Assembly: GCA_002299465.1 (NCBI GenBank)
Contig: DBNX01000031.1
Location: forward strand, 1,973 to 11,427
DNA from: Patescibacteria group bacterium UBA661
Lineage (GTDB): Bacteria > Patescibacteriota > Minisyncoccia > Phycocordibacterales > UBA918
DNA: 9,455 nucleotides
Direction of reading: 5' to 3'
In this document: piece by piece, positions 1 to 5,950 of the stretch
Position numbering within the stretch: the stretch's first letter is position 1
Layout: each line of letters begins with the position of its first letter
Program-made: the position numbers and the translations under genes
Notes under the pieces: generated by a model
What the model was told of the DNA's origin: nothing
Database searches by the model: none
The model's input: only the letters and a program-made list of their open reading frames with translations

Positions 1-253
1 TTTTTATTTTATTAAAAATATCTGAGGTGGAATGATAATTTTTAATTAATAGACGATGCACAACATAACCTTTTTTAAGCAAGTACTGTTCGTAGTAGTC
101 TAGGGTGTCGAGGTGAAATAACAGTTTTTGGCGATGGATAGGATTATAAGTAAGCAAGAGCGGTTCTTCCACTAGATATATCGGGCGTCCTTGGGCAAGG
201 CCGGGGTGGTTTTTGATTAATTGATGTGGGTAAATAACGGTGGCTTCATTCAT
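1..253 (-). CDS. Cryptochrome/photolyase-related protein (COG3046 type), N-terminal part, cut by window edge
   Basis: Reading the minus strand from ATG at 253 gives 84 codons with no stop to the window edge. It begins MNEATVIYPHQLIKNHPGL, followed by GRPIYLVEEP at about residues 22-31 and HRQKLLFHLDTLDYYEQYL-like sequence at about 42-60, then a KKGYVVHRL stretch. The order 'PHQL..hP', 'VEEP', 'HrqKL' and 'YyeqyL..kGy.V' is what I know from the N-terminal Rossmann-like domain of deoxyribodipyrimidine photolyase-related proteins. These are FAD proteins of the cryptochrome/photolyase superfamily thought to act in light-dependent repair of UV lesions. The FAD-binding C-terminal domain would lie left of the window and cannot be seen. 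The divergent neighbour is a DUF2256 gene, which by my recollection often accompanies this family. No Shine-Dalgarno is visible, and a TATACT box lies 8 nt upstream of the ATG. Family assignment is by pattern recall only. Confidence 0.75.
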   Translation of the reverse strand, partial: MNEATVIYPHQLIKNHPGLAQGRPIYLVEEPLLLTYNPIHRQKLLFHLDTLDYYEQYLLKKGYVVHRLLIKNYHSTSDIFNKIK

Positions 254-261
254 ATTTATTC

Positions 262-269
262 AGTATACT
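262..269. promoter_or_regulatory. Palindromic -10-like box shared by the divergent photolyase-like and DUF2256 genes
   Basis: AGTATACT is its own reverse complement, so it offers a TATACT -10 on both strands. On the minus strand it ends 8 nt before the ATG at 253. On the plus strand it lies 20 nt before the ATG at 290. Neither side has a convincing -35. This would let one site serve both genes, but that is an inference. Confidence 0.35.
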
Positions 270-289
270 CGATGACAATACAGTTAACT

Positions 290-412
290 ATGGCAAAAAT
301 AAAAGAAGTGAAAATCTGCCAAAATTGTCTCAAGCCATTTTCTAACCGAAAAAGTTGGAAATTACGAGGGCAATGGGAAAAGGTGCTTTATTGTAGCGAT
401 CGTTGTCGATAA
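290..412 (+). CDS. DUF2256 small zinc-binding protein (40 aa)
   Basis: This 40-residue lysine/arginine-rich protein has a CxxC pair (C10, C13) and a CxxxC pair (C35, C39). Between them lie a KPFSNRKSW segment and the ending YCSDRCR. The layout 'C.nC.kpF..rk.W...W..v.YCSdrCR' is the DUF2256 signature as I know it, a one-zinc ribbon-like fold of unknown biochemical role. I start at the ATG at 290 because the family begins within about ten residues of the first CxxC. Starts further upstream (221, 272) would add an unrelated N-terminus overlapping the promoter region and the photolyase-like gene. No Shine-Dalgarno is seen. Its position head-to-head with the photolyase-like gene suggests a shared light- or repair-related function, which is inference from gene neighbourhood. 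Confidence 0.8.
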   Translation: MAKIKEVKICQNCLKPFSNRKSWKLRGQWEKVLYCSDRCR

Positions 413-638
413 GAGTAAGACGGGTATGGTGTTAGATAAAGCATGCAAAAAATAACCCTTTCAGTAGCTGGAAGCACCTCCACCAGAACTTCCTATTTAC
501 TTAGTTAAAATTGGAATATTTTTATTAAATTCGTTTTTGGACTTAGACCACTTTCAACTAGACAATTTTTGTGTTTGCTATGGGTAAAAAGTGCCTTAAA
601 CGTGCAATTACTTACAAAGTACCGAGCTGTTACAAAAG

Positions 639-667
639 TTGAAAAAAATAGAGTTTTATGGTATAAT
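639..667 (+). promoter_or_regulatory. Near-consensus sigma70-type promoter of rluF, leaderless
   Basis: TTGAAA at 639-644 and TATAAT at 662-667 are separated by exactly 17 nt. The ATG of the next gene is at 674, 6 nt past the -10 box, where transcription would be expected to start. The mRNA would therefore begin at or within a base of the start codon. No Shine-Dalgarno could fit. Confidence 0.8.
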
Positions 668-673
668 TAAAAA

Positions 674-1390
674 ATGACTGAACCCAACTCAGCAATTCGT
701 ATCAACAAATATCTGGCTCAGCAAAAAATCGCTTCCCGCCGCGAAGCGGACGCTCTGATTGCTGCTGGAAAAATCCTGATTAATGGTCTACCAGCAAAAC
801 TGGGGCAGTTAGTTACACCTGAGGATAAAATATCACTTACCACCAAAACCCCGACTCGCACCTATCTCGCCTACTACAAAGGTCGCGGTGTTATCACTCA
901 CTCCCCCGCCCAGAATGAGATTGACATCACGACAAAAATCGCCGAAGACTTTGGCGTGGCGGGCCTGGCACCAGTTGGTCGGTTAGACAAAGATTCAGAA
1001 GGCCTCATTATTCTCACCAATGATGGCCGGGTAACGGGTCGGTTACTAGAGCCCTCTGCCGGACGCGAAAAGGAATATGACGTAACTGTAGACAAAAACA
1101 TCACTCCCGCATTTGCGACCATGATGAGTAAGGGCGTTGTTATTGAGGGTTATAAAACCAAAACAACCAGTATCTCTCCGCATCCTAACAACTCAAAACG
1201 CTTTTCCCTCACTCTCACGGAAGGCAAAAAACACCAAATCCGCCGGATGTGTGCTGCTCTTGGCTACCAAGTACAATCGCTAAAACGAGTCCGCATTATG
1301 AATATCAAACTCGACAAGTTGAAACCTAATCAGTACCGCAAGCTAGCCGGCGCGGAATTAAAAACCTGGTTAGAAGCTCTGGGTTTATAG
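674..1390 (+). CDS. rluF: 23S rRNA pseudouridine synthase, RsuA/RluB/E/F family, RluF-like
   Basis: The 238-aa protein should isomerise a uridine in 23S rRNA to pseudouridine. It has an N-terminal S4 RNA-binding domain (about residues 7-55: IRINKYLAQQKIASRREAD, then ILINGLPAKLG). The catalytic domain follows, with GRLDKDSEGLIILTNDG at 102-118; D105 is the expected catalytic aspartate. EKEYDVTVDK (132-141) and KKHQIRRMCAALGY (185-198) are the other conserved blocks. The closing RVRIMNIKL (206-213) and the LDKDS form match E. coli RluF better than RluB or RsuA, as I recall those sequences. The target U2604 is inferred from that likeness. The length is close to the RsuA family and shorter than E. 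coli RluF, which has a C-terminal tail. The start is fixed by the promoter, which leaves no room for a leader. Confidence 0.9.
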   Translation: MTEPNSAIRINKYLAQQKIASRREADALIAAGKILINGLPAKLGQLVTPEDKISLTTKTPTRTYLAYYKGRGVITHSPAQNEIDITTKIAEDFGVAGLAPVGRLDKDSEGLIILTNDGRVTGRLLEPSAGREKEYDVTVDKNITPAFATMMSKGVVIEGYKTKTTSISPHPNNSKRFSLTLTEGKKHQIRRMCAALGYQVQSLKRVRIMNIKLDKLKPNQYRKLAGAELKTWLEALGL

Positions 1391-1401
1391 TTGGCAGAGG
1401 C

Positions 1402-1566
1402 TTACCTTGCTGGGGCACCAGGAATTGCCCGCGCCGCTTCTAGTGCTTCTCGGTAGTCAATTCTATCATCGGTGACTGGAGAGGTGGCTGGACTAGACAC
1501 CTGCACCAACCACCACACTCCCACCGTCACAGCAATAAGGAGTGAAATAACACCAAAAACTCTCAT
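1402..1566 (-). CDS. 54-aa single-pass membrane protein, hypothetical
   Basis: An ATG at 1566 opens a 54-codon frame ending in TAA at 1404-1402. The N-terminus MRVFGVISLLIAVTVGVWWL is a clear transmembrane segment or uncleaved signal (about residues 4-21). It is followed by a Ser/Thr/Pro linker and a charged amphipathic tail (DDRIDYREALEAARAIPG) that would lie outside the membrane. I do not recognise a family. A TACAAT box ends 8 nt before the ATG, like several other genes here. It lies downstream of typA on the same strand, separated by the 1590-1617 hairpin, so it is probably its own transcript. Support comes from start, promoter-like box, protein composition and the otherwise empty gap; there is no homology evidence. 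Confidence 0.6.
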   Translation of the reverse strand: MRVFGVISLLIAVTVGVWWLVQVSSPATSPVTDDRIDYREALEAARAIPGAPAR

Positions 1567-1574
1567 ATCTTGCT

Positions 1575-1580
1575 ATTGTA
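1575..1580 (-). promoter_or_regulatory. -10 box for the 54-aa membrane protein gene
   Basis: TACAAT on the minus strand (5 of 6 to consensus) sits 8 nt upstream of the ATG at 1566. The -35 position falls inside the 1590-1617 hairpin and shows no good match, so this is a weak call. Confidence 0.35.
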
Positions 1581-1589
1581 GCAGAACTT

Positions 1590-1619
1590 AGCGGCGCGAC
1601 CTAAAGGTCGCGCCGCTTT
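1590..1619. terminator. Strong GC-rich hairpin between rluF and typA 3' ends, probable terminator
   Basis: A perfect 12-bp stem (left arm AGCGGCGCGACC at 1590-1601, right arm 1606-1617) closes a TAAA loop. It lies 17 nt after the typA stop (minus) and about 200 nt after the rluF stop (plus). The flanking U-tract is poor on both strands: TTAT follows on plus and AAGTTCT on minus. It may end typA transcription less efficiently than the other terminators here, or work as a 3' stabilising hairpin. Confidence 0.6.
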
Positions 1620-1634
1620 ATCCCCACCAACTCC

Positions 1635-3419
1635 CTACTCCCGCTTTCTTTCGTTTTCCTTGAGTTTAGCCTTACGCAAACGCACACTCTCGGGAGTAAC
1701 TTCCAAATACTCATTATCAGACATAATTTCTAGTCCGGTCTCAATTGTGATTACCTTCGGTGGCGTAAGTACAATCGCCTCATCCGAGCCAGAGGCGCGC
1801 ATATTGGTTAATTGTTTGCCTTTCGTAGGATTCACTACCATCTCTTCACCTTTACTGGTGTTACCAATCACCATCCCCTCGTAAACCTCCACTCCCGGGT
1901 TAATGTAGAGCTGTCCGCGGTCCTGCAGAGAAAAGAGTGCAAAACCAAGCGCCTTTCCTTGCACCATTGAAACCATTGAACCCACTTGGCGTTTCTTGAT
2001 TTCTCCAGCGTACGGCTTAAAGCCAACCACCCGCGAAGCCATAATCCCCTCCCCTTTTGTGTCAACAATAAACTGATTCTTGTAACCCAAAAGACCGCGC
2101 GTTGGACCTTCAAATATCATCCGCACTTGATTATCGTGGGTAATCATATTGGTCATAATGAAAGCTCGATTGCCCAAGCGCTCAATAACAGATCCTTGAT
2201 AAAGGGCCGGCACATCAATCGTCACTTCTTCAAACGGTTCGAGTTTTTGTCCGTCCTCTTCTTTGATGATTACCCGTGGTTGCGAGACTGCCAATTCATA
2301 ACCCTCACGTCGCATATTCTCGAGCAAAATGGCGATGTGCATTTCCCCTCGACCCCGCACTTCAAAATTATCACCGGTCGCAAAATCCACTTGTAGTCCC
2401 ACGTTTATCTCCAATTCCTTTTCTAGTCGCTCGCGAATTTGTCGTGAAGTCACGTACTTACCTTCCCGTCCAGCAAAAGGCGAGGAGTTAGGCATAAACT
2501 GCAAAGCAATAGTTGGTTCATCCACTTTTATCGATGGCAACGGTTCGACTCCTTCACTATCGACCAATGTGTCACCAATGTTAATGTCTGAAAAACCAGC
2601 CAATAGCACAATATCTCCAGCCCAAGCGGTATCCGTTTCGACTTTTTGAACACCTTTGAAGGTCGATAATTTTACCACCTTACCTTTTTTTACCACTGTC
2701 TCCCCTTCGTGTTTAATAAAAAGCGCTTGATTGGCTTTTATTTTACCTTCATAGACACGCGCCACCGCCAATCGTCCCAAAAAGTTATCGTAACCCAAGT
2801 TAAAAACCTGAGCGCGCAGTGACTCATCCGCAACATAACCCCGAGCCGGTGGAACTTTCTCCAAAATAACATCCAGCAATGGTTTCAAATCAACATTCGC
2901 ATCAGCCAAAGACCGTTTAGCCACACCTTCCCGGCCGATAGCATAAACCGTGGTGAAATTGCACTGTTCGTCGTTGGCTCCCAGTTCCAAAAAAAGCTCC
3001 AAGACCTGCTCCTCCGTCCGAGCTGGATCAGCGGCTGGTTTGTCAATTTTGTTAATAACCACAATTGGCTTAAGACCGAGCTCCAAAGACTTCTTAAGCA
3101 CAAAACGCGTTTGTGGCATCGGTCCTTCCTGAGCATCGACAACCAGCAAAACCGAGTCTATAGAGCGCAAAACCCGCTCCACTTCCGAACCAAAGTCAGC
3201 GTGCCCAGGGGTGTCAACAATGTTGATTTTTGTCCCGCGGTATTCAATCGAGGTGTTTTTAGCGTAAATAGTTATGCCTCGTTCTTTTTCAAGAGCATTG
3301 CTGTCCATAGACGCTTCGCCTTCACGCGCACCGGTTTGCTCCATCAAAGCATCGGTAAGCGTCGTCTTACCGTGGTCGACGTGAGCGATGATGGCGATAT
3401 TTCTAATTTCCTGATTCAT
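1635..3419 (-). CDS. typA: GTPase TypA/BipA
   Basis: This 594-aa translational GTPase of the EF-G/LepA superfamily binds the ribosome and aids 50S assembly and stress or cold adaptation in other bacteria. The G domain shows G1 AHVDHGKT (12-19), switch I RGIT (48-50 region), G3 DTPGH (69-73) and G4 NKID (123-126). Domain II, the EF-G-like domains III and V (for example GRGEMHIAILLENMRREGYEL) and the TypA-specific C-terminal block QLTNMRASGSDEAIVLTPP follow. The tail VTPESVRLRKAKL is also typical. Length is normal for the family (about 600). The expected G5 SAK-like motif reads YAIGREG (159-165), so the usual Ser-Ala pair is missing. I start at the ATG at 3419; an in-frame TTG two codons upstream is unlikely. 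The leader carries a terminator-like hairpin (3467-3502). Confidence 0.97.
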   Translation of the reverse strand: MNQEIRNIAIIAHVDHGKTTLTDALMEQTGAREGEASMDSNALEKERGITIYAKNTSIEYRGTKINIVDTPGHADFGSEVERVLRSIDSVLLVVDAQEGPMPQTRFVLKKSLELGLKPIVVINKIDKPAADPARTEEQVLELFLELGANDEQCNFTTVYAIGREGVAKRSLADANVDLKPLLDVILEKVPPARGYVADESLRAQVFNLGYDNFLGRLAVARVYEGKIKANQALFIKHEGETVVKKGKVVKLSTFKGVQKVETDTAWAGDIVLLAGFSDINIGDTLVDSEGVEPLPSIKVDEPTIALQFMPNSSPFAGREGKYVTSRQIRERLEKELEINVGLQVDFATGDNFEVRGRGEMHIAILLENMRREGYELAVSQPRVIIKEEDGQKLEPFEEVTIDVPALYQGSVIERLGNRAFIMTNMITHDNQVRMIFEGPTRGLLGYKNQFIVDTKGEGIMASRVVGFKPYAGEIKKRQVGSMVSMVQGKALGFALFSLQDRGQLYINPGVEVYEGMVIGNTSKGEEMVVNPTKGKQLTNMRASGSDEAIVLTPPKVITIETGLEIMSDNEYLEVTPESVRLRKAKLKENERKRE

Positions 3420-3466
3420 AATCAAAACAATAAACTATTCCTAAATAAATGTGTTCCGAGAGCTTC

Positions 3467-3502
3467 AAAAAAGACAAAGGCACGGTGAGTGAGATCGTGC
3501 CT
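3467..3502 (-). promoter_or_regulatory. Terminator-like hairpin in the typA leader (attenuator candidate)
   Basis: On the minus strand a 7-bp stem AGGCACG/CGTGCCT (3496-3502 with 3478-3484) with an 11-nt loop is followed by TTGTCTTTTTT. This has the form of an intrinsic terminator. It lies about 50 nt upstream of the typA start and just downstream of the best candidate promoter (3516-3544). It could be an attenuator, or a backup terminator for the desaturase gene. Confidence 0.5.
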
Positions 3503-3515
3503 AAGAAGCGCCTGT

Positions 3516-3544
3516 AGCATACCGATTCTTTAAGAGATTGTCTA
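3516..3544 (-). promoter_or_regulatory. Candidate typA promoter
   Basis: TAGACA (3544-3539, 5 of 6 matches to the -35 consensus) and TATGCT (3521-3516, 4 of 6) are 17 nt apart on the minus strand. Transcription would start near 3509, giving a leader of about 90 nt. No better pair is apparent closer to the gene. Confidence 0.4.
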
Positions 3545-3616
3545 GTGTTTGTACAACCGCACAAAGTGACTTATCTACCCATGATTTACCCTGAACAAAC
3601 TCGGTGAAGTAAGAGT

Positions 3617-3655
3617 TAAAAAAACAAAAGTCCGCAGCGAGTACTCGCTGCGGAC
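3617..3655 (-). terminator. Intrinsic terminator of the desaturase gene
   Basis: A perfect 26-bp palindrome (3630-3655, arm GTCCGCAGCGAG) lies 15 nt after the desaturase stop. On the minus strand it is followed by TTTTGTTTTTTT. This is a textbook Rho-independent terminator. Confidence 0.9.
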
Positions 3656-3670
3656 AAATTACCACGTTTT

Positions 3671-4756
3671 TTACATTTTGTGACTACGGTATTCACGTAG
3701 TCGGCGAACTTTGTTGGAGAAATCAACCAGCTTTTTCTTGCCAGTAGCACGCACTTCCGCCACCCACTCTGTCAGCTGTTCTTTAGTGACAGAGTCTTTG
3801 CCTCTCCCGCGCATAAATTTCTCGAACCGATCACGTAGCAAAGAAGAGGTAAGCAACTCACGCTCCGCCGCCCGCCTGAACCACCGCGCAATCAGGAAAC
3901 GATGGTGTTGGAAAACATGGAGAAGCTCCTCGTCCGTGGCGACCTTTGCCGAAACTTTGGGTAAGCATGAGACGTGTCTCACCTCAACCAGACGGAGTAA
4001 GCGGAGGCAGTTTATGACCCCCCACCCAATATCCACCTCAAACCAACGTTGCGAAAACTTCGCTGAGGTCGGATAGAGGTGATGGTTGTTGTGGAGCTCC
4101 TCACCACCAATCCAAACCCCCCAAGGAACGATGTTGGTTGAGGCGTCGGGGTTGGTGCCATCACCATTTCTAGTGTCAGCATTACGATAACCTAACGCGT
4201 GTCCGACACCGTTTATGATGCCGGCGGCGTGAATTGGAATCCACAGATACTGGAGCAACCAAATTGCCAACCCCGGAATCCCGAACAAAACCACATAAAC
4301 CATCAACAATAACTTCAATCCAAGCCAATTACGTTTTTGGTACAGATTGCGTTCGAGCCAATCATCGGGCAGATTCGCCCCCCGCAAACCGCGTACGTAT
4401 TCATACGTGCTAGGCAGACGAGCTGCCTCACGGTAATAGTGAACCCCAAAAAACAACACTCGCCACAAACCCTTCTGTTCTGGGCTGTGCGGGTCGTCCG
4501 GCAACTCACATTTCCCGTGATGCTTGCGGTGGACTGCCACCCACTCTTTTGTCTTCATACCGGTTGTGAGCCACAACCAAAACCGGAAAAAGTGAGCTAC
4601 GAGTGGATGGAGCTTAATAGATCCGTGCGCTTGTTCTCGGTGCAAGTAGAGAGTCACTCCTAGGATAGTTGGTTGAGTGAGAAGTACCACCACCAGGCAG
4701 TACTGCCACCACGCCAATTCACCCAGCAGACCGTAGAAAAAATCAATAGATTCCAT
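3671..4756 (-). CDS. desA: Fatty acid / acyl-lipid desaturase, DesA type
   Basis: A 361-aa integral membrane di-iron desaturase that would introduce a cis double bond into an acyl chain (delta-9 type inferred). The three histidine boxes are intact: HREQAH (H39, H44), HRKHH (H76, H79, H80) and HNNHH (H222, H225, H226). The extra histidine in NGVGH (H186) is also present. Hydrophobic segments lie at about 16-38 and 146-180. FFRFWLWLTT, EWVAVHRKHHGKCELPDDPHSP and GGEELHNNHHLYPTSAK closely resemble, from memory, proteobacterial DesA, which acts on phospholipid acyl chains. The C-terminal region beyond about residue 260, ending in a 'LtEWvaevratGkkkLvdFsnkvR' pattern, also resembles DesA. I chose the ATG at 4756 because GGAG sits 6 nt upstream; a TTG at 4846 would add an unsupported 30 residues. 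Transcribed alone, with its own terminator. Confidence 0.92.
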   Translation of the reverse strand: MESIDFFYGLLGELAWWQYCLVVVLLTQPTILGVTLYLHREQAHGSIKLHPLVAHFFRFWLWLTTGMKTKEWVAVHRKHHGKCELPDDPHSPEQKGLWRVLFFGVHYYREAARLPSTYEYVRGLRGANLPDDWLERNLYQKRNWLGLKLLLMVYVVLFGIPGLAIWLLQYLWIPIHAAGIINGVGHALGYRNADTRNGDGTNPDASTNIVPWGVWIGGEELHNNHHLYPTSAKFSQRWFEVDIGWGVINCLRLLRLVEVRHVSCLPKVSAKVATDEELLHVFQHHRFLIARWFRRAAERELLTSSLLRDRFEKFMRGRGKDSVTKEQLTEWVAEVRATGKKKLVDFSNKVRRLREYRSHKM

Positions 4757-4801
4757 CATTTTCTCCAAAAAAGTGTCAATGAACTTTTGAATCCCTTGCT
4801 T

Positions 4802-4829
4802 ATTGTATATTTGAATTAAACAAAAGCAA
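4802..4829 (-). promoter_or_regulatory. Candidate desaturase promoter
   Basis: TTGCTT (4829-4824) and TACAAT (4807-4802) lie 16 nt apart on the minus strand. This gives a leader of about 40 nt before the ATG at 4756. Unlike most genes here, that start has a Shine-Dalgarno (GGAG at 4763-4766), which fits a leadered transcript. Confidence 0.45.
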
Positions 4830-4853
4830 CCGTCTGCACAACTCAACTTTTTG

Positions 4854-4880
4854 TCCCGCCCAGGGTAACCCTAGGCGGGA
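4854..4880 (-). terminator. GC-rich hairpin after the GIY-YIG gene, possible terminator
   Basis: The arms TCCCGCC and GGCGGGA (7 bp) continue after one C/A mismatch into AGGG/CCCT, around a TAA loop. It begins 6 nt past the GIY-YIG stop. No U-tract follows on the minus strand (CAAAAAG), so termination here would be atypical. Confidence 0.45.
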
Positions 4881-4886
4881 GACTAC

Positions 4887-5132
4887 CTAAACACACAAAG
4901 CTAACTTTTCCAAGCGTGATAATTTTTTGATGCGACACTCTTCTTGCGCGGCACTCGATCTATCTGGCCAAGCACTCTCATAACACAGCCGTACCGGACG
5001 CCGGCTCAGCGTATACCGCGCTCCCGTTGTTGACTCATTGTGTGCCTTGATTCGTTTTTTTACGTCAGTGGTTATACCAGTGTAAAGCGACCCATCCGCA
5101 CATCTCACCATATAGACATACCACTGTTTCAT
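4887..5132 (-). CDS. GIY-YIG nuclease-family protein (UPF0213/YhbQ-like)
   Basis: This 81-aa single-domain protein carries the compact GIY-YIG endonuclease fold. The N-terminal strand WYVYMVRCADGSLYTGIT holds the modified GIY (Y5-V6-Y7) and YIG (Y17-T18-G19) motifs. R27 and H31 in the VKKRIKAHN helix are the expected catalytic residues, and E65 near IKKLSRLEKLAL is the likely metal-binding glutamate. Length matches the stand-alone YhbQ/UPF0213 group (80-100 aa). Their physiological role is not settled; nuclease activity on branched or damaged DNA has been proposed. The start at the ATG at 5132 matches the family N-terminus; a TTG at 5177 would overlap the upstream microprotein. It is the last gene of a tight cluster, 4 nt after the 26-aa ORF. 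Confidence 0.88.
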   Translation of the reverse strand: MKQWYVYMVRCADGSLYTGITTDVKKRIKAHNESTTGARYTLSRRPVRLCYESAWPDRSSAAQEECRIKKLSRLEKLALCV

Positions 5133-5136
5133 AGAT

Positions 5137-5217
5137 TTAGAGTTGCCCCAGAAAAGCTTGGTGCATAAAATAAGCAAATACCGCTAAGGCCACCACAATA
5201 ATGACTAGTTTAAGCAT
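5137..5217 (-). CDS. 26-aa hydrophobic membrane microprotein, hypothetical
   Basis: An ATG at 5217 opens a 26-codon frame starting MLKLVIIVVALAVFAYFM and ending in a short polar tail (HQAFLGQL) and TAA. The sequence is almost entirely one transmembrane helix with a single positive residue (K3) at the N-terminus. It starts 2 nt after the stop of the upstream anchored protein and ends 4 nt before the GIY-YIG start, so it fits exactly in an operon gap. No family is recognised and no Shine-Dalgarno is clear; translation could be coupled to the upstream stop. It is too short to be certain, but fit, composition and spacing favour a real gene. Confidence 0.5.
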   Translation of the reverse strand: MLKLVIIVVALAVFAYFMHQAFLGQL

Positions 5218-5219
5218 AG

Positions 5220-5870
5220 CTATTTACGTCTCTGCCACCGCCAAGTCAAGTAAATCAAACTCAGTAAAACTATGATTCCAAATGGGTAAAGAAATAAAGT
5301 TGAAACTAACACTCGAAGTGAACTCAGACCAAAAAAATCCTGAACCGCTGTCATCTCACGCCACTTGTCTACATATCCAGACGTATCACCTTCGCCCAGA
5401 ACAAGTAAATATCTACCCTCATTATTCGGTGCACTGACTTCAAAACGATAGACTCCGGGTGCTAGTGTGTATTGAATTGGTTCACTGACCAACACCGAAG
5501 CCCCGAGCGCACTTTGCCACCCAGATTTCCACTCTGTATCTAGACCGCCAAAGCGACCAATTTCTGAGACTCCCAAATTTCCCTCCTTTTCACGAACTAA
5601 AATGAAAGAAAGTGGAACTGGGAATTCTTGCCAAGGTTGTTTTAGCAAAACTGTCAGCACCTGATTACTGCCCACAGTAATTTCATAGAGATGCGGATCG
5701 CCGGATAACAGCCCTAAATAAACTGTACGGTCATCAAGATTGGGATTAATCGAGAATGATTCATACGGAAGATTAACAGAGTGAATAATGGGGGTAGCCG
5801 CCAAAGTTAGAGTTGGGATTAGAATAATTCCAACAACGACTGCGATGAGCGAGAAAATGTAGCTTTGCAT
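5220..5870 (-). CDS. Extracytoplasmic protein with signal peptide and C-terminal membrane anchor, hypothetical
   Basis: The 216-aa protein begins with a hydrophobic signal (about residues 5-24, ending LTLAATP, so cleavage near 25). A mostly beta-strand domain follows (about 30-165), then a C-terminal transmembrane helix (about 187-209) with the stop-transfer tail RWQRRK. The stretch YTLAPGVYRFEVSAPNNEGRYLLVLGEGD resembles the last strands of PPC-like or jelly-roll surface domains ('apG.Y.l.v....G.Y.L'), but I cannot assign a family. The topology places the beta domain on the outer face. I use the ATG at 5870 rather than GTG at 5876 because an extended -10 box ends 6 nt before this ATG. It heads a probable three-gene transcript with the microprotein and the GIY-YIG gene. 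Confidence 0.75.
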   Translation of the reverse strand: MQSYIFSLIAVVVGIILIPTLTLAATPIIHSVNLPYESFSINPNLDDRTVYLGLLSGDPHLYEITVGSNQVLTVLLKQPWQEFPVPLSFILVREKEGNLGVSEIGRFGGLDTEWKSGWQSALGASVLVSEPIQYTLAPGVYRFEVSAPNNEGRYLLVLGEGDTSGYVDKWREMTAVQDFFGLSSLRVLVSTLFLYPFGIIVLLSLIYLTWRWQRRK

Positions 5871-5876
5871 CGTCAC

Positions 5877-5904
5877 ATCATAACAAAAATACCCTCGCCT
5901 ACAA
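5877..5904 (-). promoter_or_regulatory. Extended -10 promoter of the anchored-protein cluster, leaderless
   Basis: On the minus strand TGTTATGAT carries an extended -10 (TATGAT at 5882-5877). TTGTAG (5904-5899) lies 16 nt upstream. The ATG at 5870 is 6 nt past the box, at the expected transcription start. Confidence 0.6.
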
Positions 5905-5950
5905 AACTAATTATTGACTAACCAGCCGCCCCTGATTCTTATTTTCAATT

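Noticed and set aside
413..638. Possible small gene or RNA between DUF2256 and rluF, for example a 20-codon frame from ATG at about 580
   Set aside because: Only very short frames occur, without start signals, and I see no strong hairpin; I found nothing to support in this stretch.
1986..2396. 136-codon plus-strand frame inside typA
   Set aside because: It is antisense to a fully conserved GTPase frame and shows no domain or start signal of its own.
2541..2552. GGTTCGACTCC, a match to the T-arm of tRNAs
   Set aside because: It lies within the conserved typA coding frame, and no acceptor stem or anticodon arm can be built around it.
4774..4779. Perfect TTGACA -35 on the minus strand close to the desaturase start
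   Set aside because: No -10-like sequence follows at 16-18 nt, where the sequence is already the start of the gene; TTGCTT/TACAAT upstream fits better.
4757..4846. Longer desaturase from a TTG start at 4846
   Set aside because: The extra 30 residues have no family likeness and overlap the promoter; the ATG at 4756 has a Shine-Dalgarno at the right distance.
5133..5177. Longer GIY-YIG protein from a TTG start at 5177
   Set aside because: The family starts just before the first strand (WYVY), and the extension overlaps the 26-aa frame.
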